Assembly (NCBI GenBank): GCA_018971775.1
Contig: JAGXAB010000004.1
Coordinates: forward strand, 62,001-126,000
Length of the DNA: 64,000 nt
Direction of reading: 5' to 3'
From: Cyanobacteria bacterium REEB67
Lineage (GTDB): Bacteria > Cyanobacteriota > Vampirovibrionia > Obscuribacterales > Obscuribacteraceae
The notes under the pieces were generated by a model that made no database searches, was not told where the DNA came from, and saw only the letters and a program-made list of their open reading frames with translations. Both the position numbers and the translations under genes were made by a program. Numbering within the stretch: position 1 is the first letter of the stretch; each line of letters begins with the position of its first letter. Shown piece after piece: positions 61,801-64,000 of the stretch.

Positions 61801-61908
61801 CATAGACATACGTCTTTCATACTCAGCGGCAGAGATACGTTCTCTTGTTTCACTATTGCGATAACTGGACACTCGGCCCTGATCATCTATTTGCGCAACC
61901 CAGCTCAT
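58816..61908 (-). CDS. VirD4-like coupling ATPase with C-terminal zinc ribbon
   Basis: 1030 aa. Long Pro/Gln/Ala-rich, probably disordered N-terminus (about 35-180), one TM helix (about 187-206), then an ATPase core: Walker A APSGSGKTT (292-300), FFDEYQTL Walker B near 560, TLYFNPLDVDSVHWNPLDLD. A Pro/Gly/Ala-rich linker leads to a zinc ribbon (CPTCGKAAGRGKFCIECGQ, near 848-866) and a low-complexity C-terminal tail. The core resembles VirD4/TraG/TraD-type T4SS coupling proteins. Only one TM helix is visible. AAGGAG lies 7 nt before the ATG. It is downstream of VirB8- and VirB4-like genes and likely links substrates to a secretion channel. Confidence 0.85.
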   Translation of the reverse strand: MSWVAQIDDQGRVSSYRNSETRERISAAEYERRMSMQGSMSSTPGGGSLQMAPSYPGANYAPAPYATQPMGTPILPGAPNLAPTPSAAPVSSLIQPNAQILNGQSGQQTPAPMAPQSQNGASPINQQLSNMMGQQPAGMVVAPEAGSGVPTSGMPVQGKNLRLEGQPGHNALTSHGRHGKGFLDATSIAILLPTLVLLALIIAAAHKKRLFPWQTIRTFNPPSGLMTPRDYERSFVCPPNGRRHGRVGKKNPEATWTEQDGVVIPFGFLARTHLPVTIPLGRLPNKNMFLVAPSGSGKTTLMRAVIKALLAKPCVIIALEAKANDPNLDERKEGFKHSVLPEAQHAGFNTLYFNPLDVDSVHWNPLDLDANTFASSIVQDVNSLDAEEQHWAERDLGYIEGLVQLLKWGAVQIIGEDENGQPAELEPLPCNPRGLMRLVNNRRNIVESMRRLKSDPNVPANELGELTQRLSSIIRTDSDWDKNIQGVRGRLRMFKNKSVLAVTEQSNVDMKACMHTPTVLIFGAPASLGPDAESLASCFVYQLQQALHTRYGTKSVLPLFAFFDEYQTLNIDLAGRLSAIVRGANGGLTVILQNISQIEGAGAGGVSAELRTIFSNSAIRVCLHNADETTAKFFSEEVGKHAVIVPGIADHFQANGFGIFPTSWNRIHSQQVVARVDTDSIKRMEKHHALVYLSPAGDPEFGETKPFMCDLRGIEEIARLHLLHNVNARNQSGQAEAAPSFAAPSGGPGAGYPGGGLSPGQIAGAAAQAAGFEGMPGFAASPAHTGAHAPVQASGYAPGQTGASPQGATGGYPAAAAASSASGAYAQQTQSGYMPVAPQAAGGDAIRICPTCGKAAGRGKFCIECGQFIGLQAAPTVDLSTSAQVLGQSSFGTPMPAGGAGAAVPQAPMGSGVIPSYAEVAGEAISGAPGAVDSFGNPIVGATQPMLSATSAANPAATPRYGGLQPQSRDAMPSKRGMFENPSQIADAAQQALGADANSYQRRPVRSLNPDVSQIGLDASGNPKRKGVEF

Positions 61909-62019
61909 CTATGTCTCCTTGGAGAGTGACATCATCGTCGCAAAATTAAACCTTTCAAATCAAGTAGCTGGACAACAAAACCCGCTCCAGCTGTGGGGGA
62001 ACTACGAAATTACCGATAA

Positions 62020-62664
62020 TTATGTGGCCGTATCGCTTATACCGGCGACCTTTAGACCTTGATTGGTCTTCTTCACCAGTATTTCCATGGAGACATGCTT
62101 GGGTCGCTGCTGCCCTTGCAATACCAGAACTTGTTCACCTTCTACCTTTATTACCACACTACCATCTTCGGTGCTGGTGTAGGGCTCGCATACAGTCGTA
62201 TTGAAGCTGCTGGTCATGGCCGCACCGGCCACGCTCTGGGCGATTTCGGGTGTCCAGACACTGGTGCGGTAATTATTGGCGCATTCCGGCGTCATATAAG
62301 CCATGGCCAATTCCTGGGAACGATTGGCACTGGTGCTGTTGAAGTCAAATGCGAGCGGCAGCATGGTCATGACTAGATTTTTCGACTCTGTCTTATCGGC
62401 TGTCGCCTGGGGCGGCACCGAGCTCATCGGCGTGCCATCCGGATAGCGGGGCACGCCATTATCACGCATGCCACGCCCGCGCGGCTGACGCGGTGTGCCG
62501 TTCATGTCTGGATCACTGGCAATCTTGGCGGCACGTCGGTCCTTGCGCGGTGGCTCGGGCGGAGGCGAGAGCAAAAGAGTGAAGAAAGCACCGGCCATGA
62601 CACCGGCCACGCCGACCATAATCAAGGTCAATTTGTATTTTTCACCAGCCTGATAATCAAACAT
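62020..62664 (-). CDS. Bitopic membrane protein, VirB8/TrbF-like candidate
   Basis: 214 aa. Short cytoplasmic N-terminus, one TM helix (about 12-32, LTLIMVGVAGVMAGAFFTLLL), a Pro/Arg-rich linker, and a soluble C-terminal domain of about 120 residues (NRSQELAMAYMTPECANNYRTSVW...DGSVVIKVEGEQVLVLQGQQRPKHVSMEILVKKTNQGLKVAGISD). The topology and the mixed helix/strand content resemble NTF2-fold VirB8-type proteins, which nucleate T4SS assembly, but sequence similarity by eye is weak. The gene sits 24 nt downstream of the VirB4-like gene and 111 nt upstream of the VirD4-like gene, in one direction. Confidence 0.6.
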   Translation of the reverse strand: MFDYQAGEKYKLTLIMVGVAGVMAGAFFTLLLSPPPEPPRKDRRAAKIASDPDMNGTPRQPRGRGMRDNGVPRYPDGTPMSSVPPQATADKTESKNLVMTMLPLAFDFNSTSANRSQELAMAYMTPECANNYRTSVWTPEIAQSVAGAAMTSSFNTTVCEPYTSTEDGSVVIKVEGEQVLVLQGQQRPKHVSMEILVKKTNQGLKVAGISDTAT

Positions 62665-62688
62665 AATTTTGCATCTCTATATAAATCC

Positions 62689-64000
62689 TCAACCGGAAGC
62701 AAGCAGATCAGGGGTGAAAGTCTCCGGTGTGTAGCCCTGACCGAGCAGATGGCAGGCCCATCTCGAATCGCCGCCACAGAGCTCGATCATGCGCGATCGC
62801 ATTGGCTGGTCGGTGTTGGGTTCGGTCGTAGCCACCCAGTACATGAAGCGCGGCACGACAAGTTTGACTACGCCTCTGGACATCTTGTGATAGATCAAGA
62901 ATGCATCGGAATATTCGCGGTTTTTTCTGGTCAAATGCGCAATCGAGGACATTTCCTGTGGTGTCAGACCGCAGGCGTCTTTGATCAAGTCAAAGTTGGA
63001 AGGGTCATTACCGAGGATGATCTTGATCGAGCTGTTTGTCGCCAGGTTGCGGGCCCGGTCATCGCGCAGAAGGTCGCCCAATTCCTGTGAAATGCCGATG
63101 AAAAGCAAACCTAAGTGCCGGCTTGTGCGGGAGGCGTCCTCAACAAGGGTCTTGCCGCCCTCGTATCTGAGCAAGCGCCACAACTCGTCTATACAAAATA
63201 CAAAGCGCGACGGCTTACCTTTGGCCACTTGTTCAGCCTTATGCTGAGCGGCGCGGCGCAAAACGTAGTCAGAGACAAAGAGTGTGACGACCGCCTCCAA
63301 AGTTTTATCGTGGGCAAGATCCGAAGTGTCGAATACCATCACCTGCGTATCAAGCGGGATCGAAGTCGGCCCGTCGAAAAGCTTGCCGAAGATAGCGCCA
63401 CGGCAGTATAGACTGAGACGATTAGCCAGATCTTCGCAGGTATCGGCGCGTTTGGATTTGCCGTTGCGTTCTTTTTCTTCATTGAGCCACTGGACCAGAT
63501 CCGACTCGATAGGGATGCGGCCCTGTTCGGCGCAAATCTTGTAAATAGCCTGGATGCCCTGCATCAAAACAGGCTTCTCATCTTTGTTGAGCGATTGCTC
63601 GCCTTGCTCGCCGAGCATGACCGAGTGGAAGTTGAGGATTTTGATGATGTGCGATTCGGGGGGACTGGCCGGATTGACCGGCTTGCCGTCCGGACCGGCT
63701 AAGGGCAGGTCGTAGAGATTGATGCAGACCTGACCATCGGGACCGAGCTTGATATAGGCACTATCGTCGTAGACATCGGTGAGCATCTTGTAGGAGCCGG
63801 ATCGGTCGATGATGATCGTCTTGGCGCCCGAAATCGTCTTCATCTGAATGATCTGCTGGGCGACCATGGATTTACCTTCACCGGGCTGACCGAAGACGAT
63901 GCAGACGGCGTTTGGTAGTTTTTCATCATAGGGATTTAAAAATACCGGCTCGAGTGTCTCTTTGGAGAAGCCCAGCCAGTCTCCTTTTTCCGAACCGAGC
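62689..64000 (-). CDS. VirB4/TraC-like ATPase, 5' end outside the window
   Basis: The frame is open to the window end (visible about 436 aa). Walker A GQPGEGKS lies at complement 63868-63894, IIIDRSGSYKML follows (the DPKGxY-like strand of HerA/VirB4), and FVFCIDELWRLL is Walker B. DASRTSRHLGLLFIGISQEL and LGNDPSNFDLIKDACGLTPQEM are typical of VirB4/TraC/TrbE C-terminal ATPase domains. VirB4 hydrolyses ATP in the cytoplasm to assemble the pilus or channel. Upstream residues EPVFLNPYDEKLPNAVCIVF match this family. It heads the T4SS-like set, so more genes are expected beyond 64 kb. Confidence 0.85.
   Translation of the reverse strand, partial: LGSEKGDWLGFSKETLEPVFLNPYDEKLPNAVCIVFGQPGEGKSMVAQQIIQMKTISGAKTIIIDRSGSYKMLTDVYDDSAYIKLGPDGQVCINLYDLPLAGPDGKPVNPASPPESHIIKILNFHSVMLGEQGEQSLNKDEKPVLMQGIQAIYKICAEQGRIPIESDLVQWLNEEKERNGKSKRADTCEDLANRLSLYCRGAIFGKLFDGPTSIPLDTQVMVFDTSDLAHDKTLEAVVTLFVSDYVLRRAAQHKAEQVAKGKPSRFVFCIDELWRLLRYEGGKTLVEDASRTSRHLGLLFIGISQELGDLLRDDRARNLATNSSIKIILGNDPSNFDLIKDACGLTPQEMSSIAHLTRKNREYSDAFLIYHKMSRGVVKLVVPRFMYWVATTEPNTDQPMRSRMIELCGGDSRWACHLLGQGYTPETFTPDLLASG

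Overview
The window is about 64 kb of bacterial chromosome, roughly 53-57 % GC by eye, densely coded on both strands. It has no rRNA, no tRNA I could recognise, no insertion sequence and no CRISPR array. Lipoprotein and signal peptides, a HlyD/CusB-type periplasmic adaptor, a TonB-C-like exported protein and an ArnT-like sugar transferase indicate a Gram-negative (diderm) cell. An LL-diaminopimelate aminotransferase (DapL), a DUF4388 protein, many exported TPR proteins and lineage-specific tandem-helix proteins fit the non-photosynthetic cyanobacterial sister group (Vampirovibrionia/Melainabacteria, Obscuribacterales-like). That placement is an inference from gene style, not a measured phylogeny.

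Layout. 0-10 kb: the 3' part of homogentisate dioxygenase; a two-gene operon of a P/Q-rich helical-repeat protein and a REC-Hpt-REC-REC-GGDEF diguanylate cyclase; exported TPR proteins including a tandem paralogue pair; a HIT protein; and a second helical-repeat protein whose modules resemble the c-di-GMP-binding MshEN/T2SSE_N fold. 10-25 kb: a HerA-like ATPase, an exported FecR-like protein, a large GT-C-like membrane protein, PlsC, an NCS1 permease, small Cys-containing proteins, a HI0933-type flavoprotein and an ArnT-like transferase. 25-42 kb: dapL coupled to a DUF4388 protein with a decayed GGDEF domain, exported proteins, a RND adaptor, an OmpR/QseC-type two-component pair with a direct-repeat site, a carboxylesterase, an SMR-like pair plus FemAB-like transferase, a 3-hydroxyacyl-CoA dehydrogenase, an orphan OppF-type ATPase, a replication-relaxation protein and a BT1-type transporter.

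42.9-56.5 kb is the most unusual region. Eleven same-strand, tightly packed or overlapping genes encode an Asp/Asn-hydroxylase-type dioxygenase, a 540-aa protein with a ParB/sulfiredoxin-like DGxHR motif, two paralogous CooC/ParA-like ATPases, a LysA-type PLP decarboxylase, a cysteine synthase fused to rhodanese, a cysteine desulfurase, a phytoene-desaturase-like flavoprotein, two GNAT proteins and a methyltransferase. It looks like an undescribed sulfur- and amino-acid-derived biosynthetic pathway, and two palindromic operator candidates lie in front of it and inside it. The working model is ParB/Srx-type serine phosphorylation feeding the CysK-like enzyme, with sulfur relayed from desulfurase to rhodanese.

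56.5-64 kb: a convergent GNAT gene, a RidA gene truncated exactly where a serpin gene ends, and on the minus strand a type IV secretion/conjugation-like set (VirB4 ATPase running off the window, a VirB8-like membrane protein, and a VirD4-like ATPase with a zinc ribbon).
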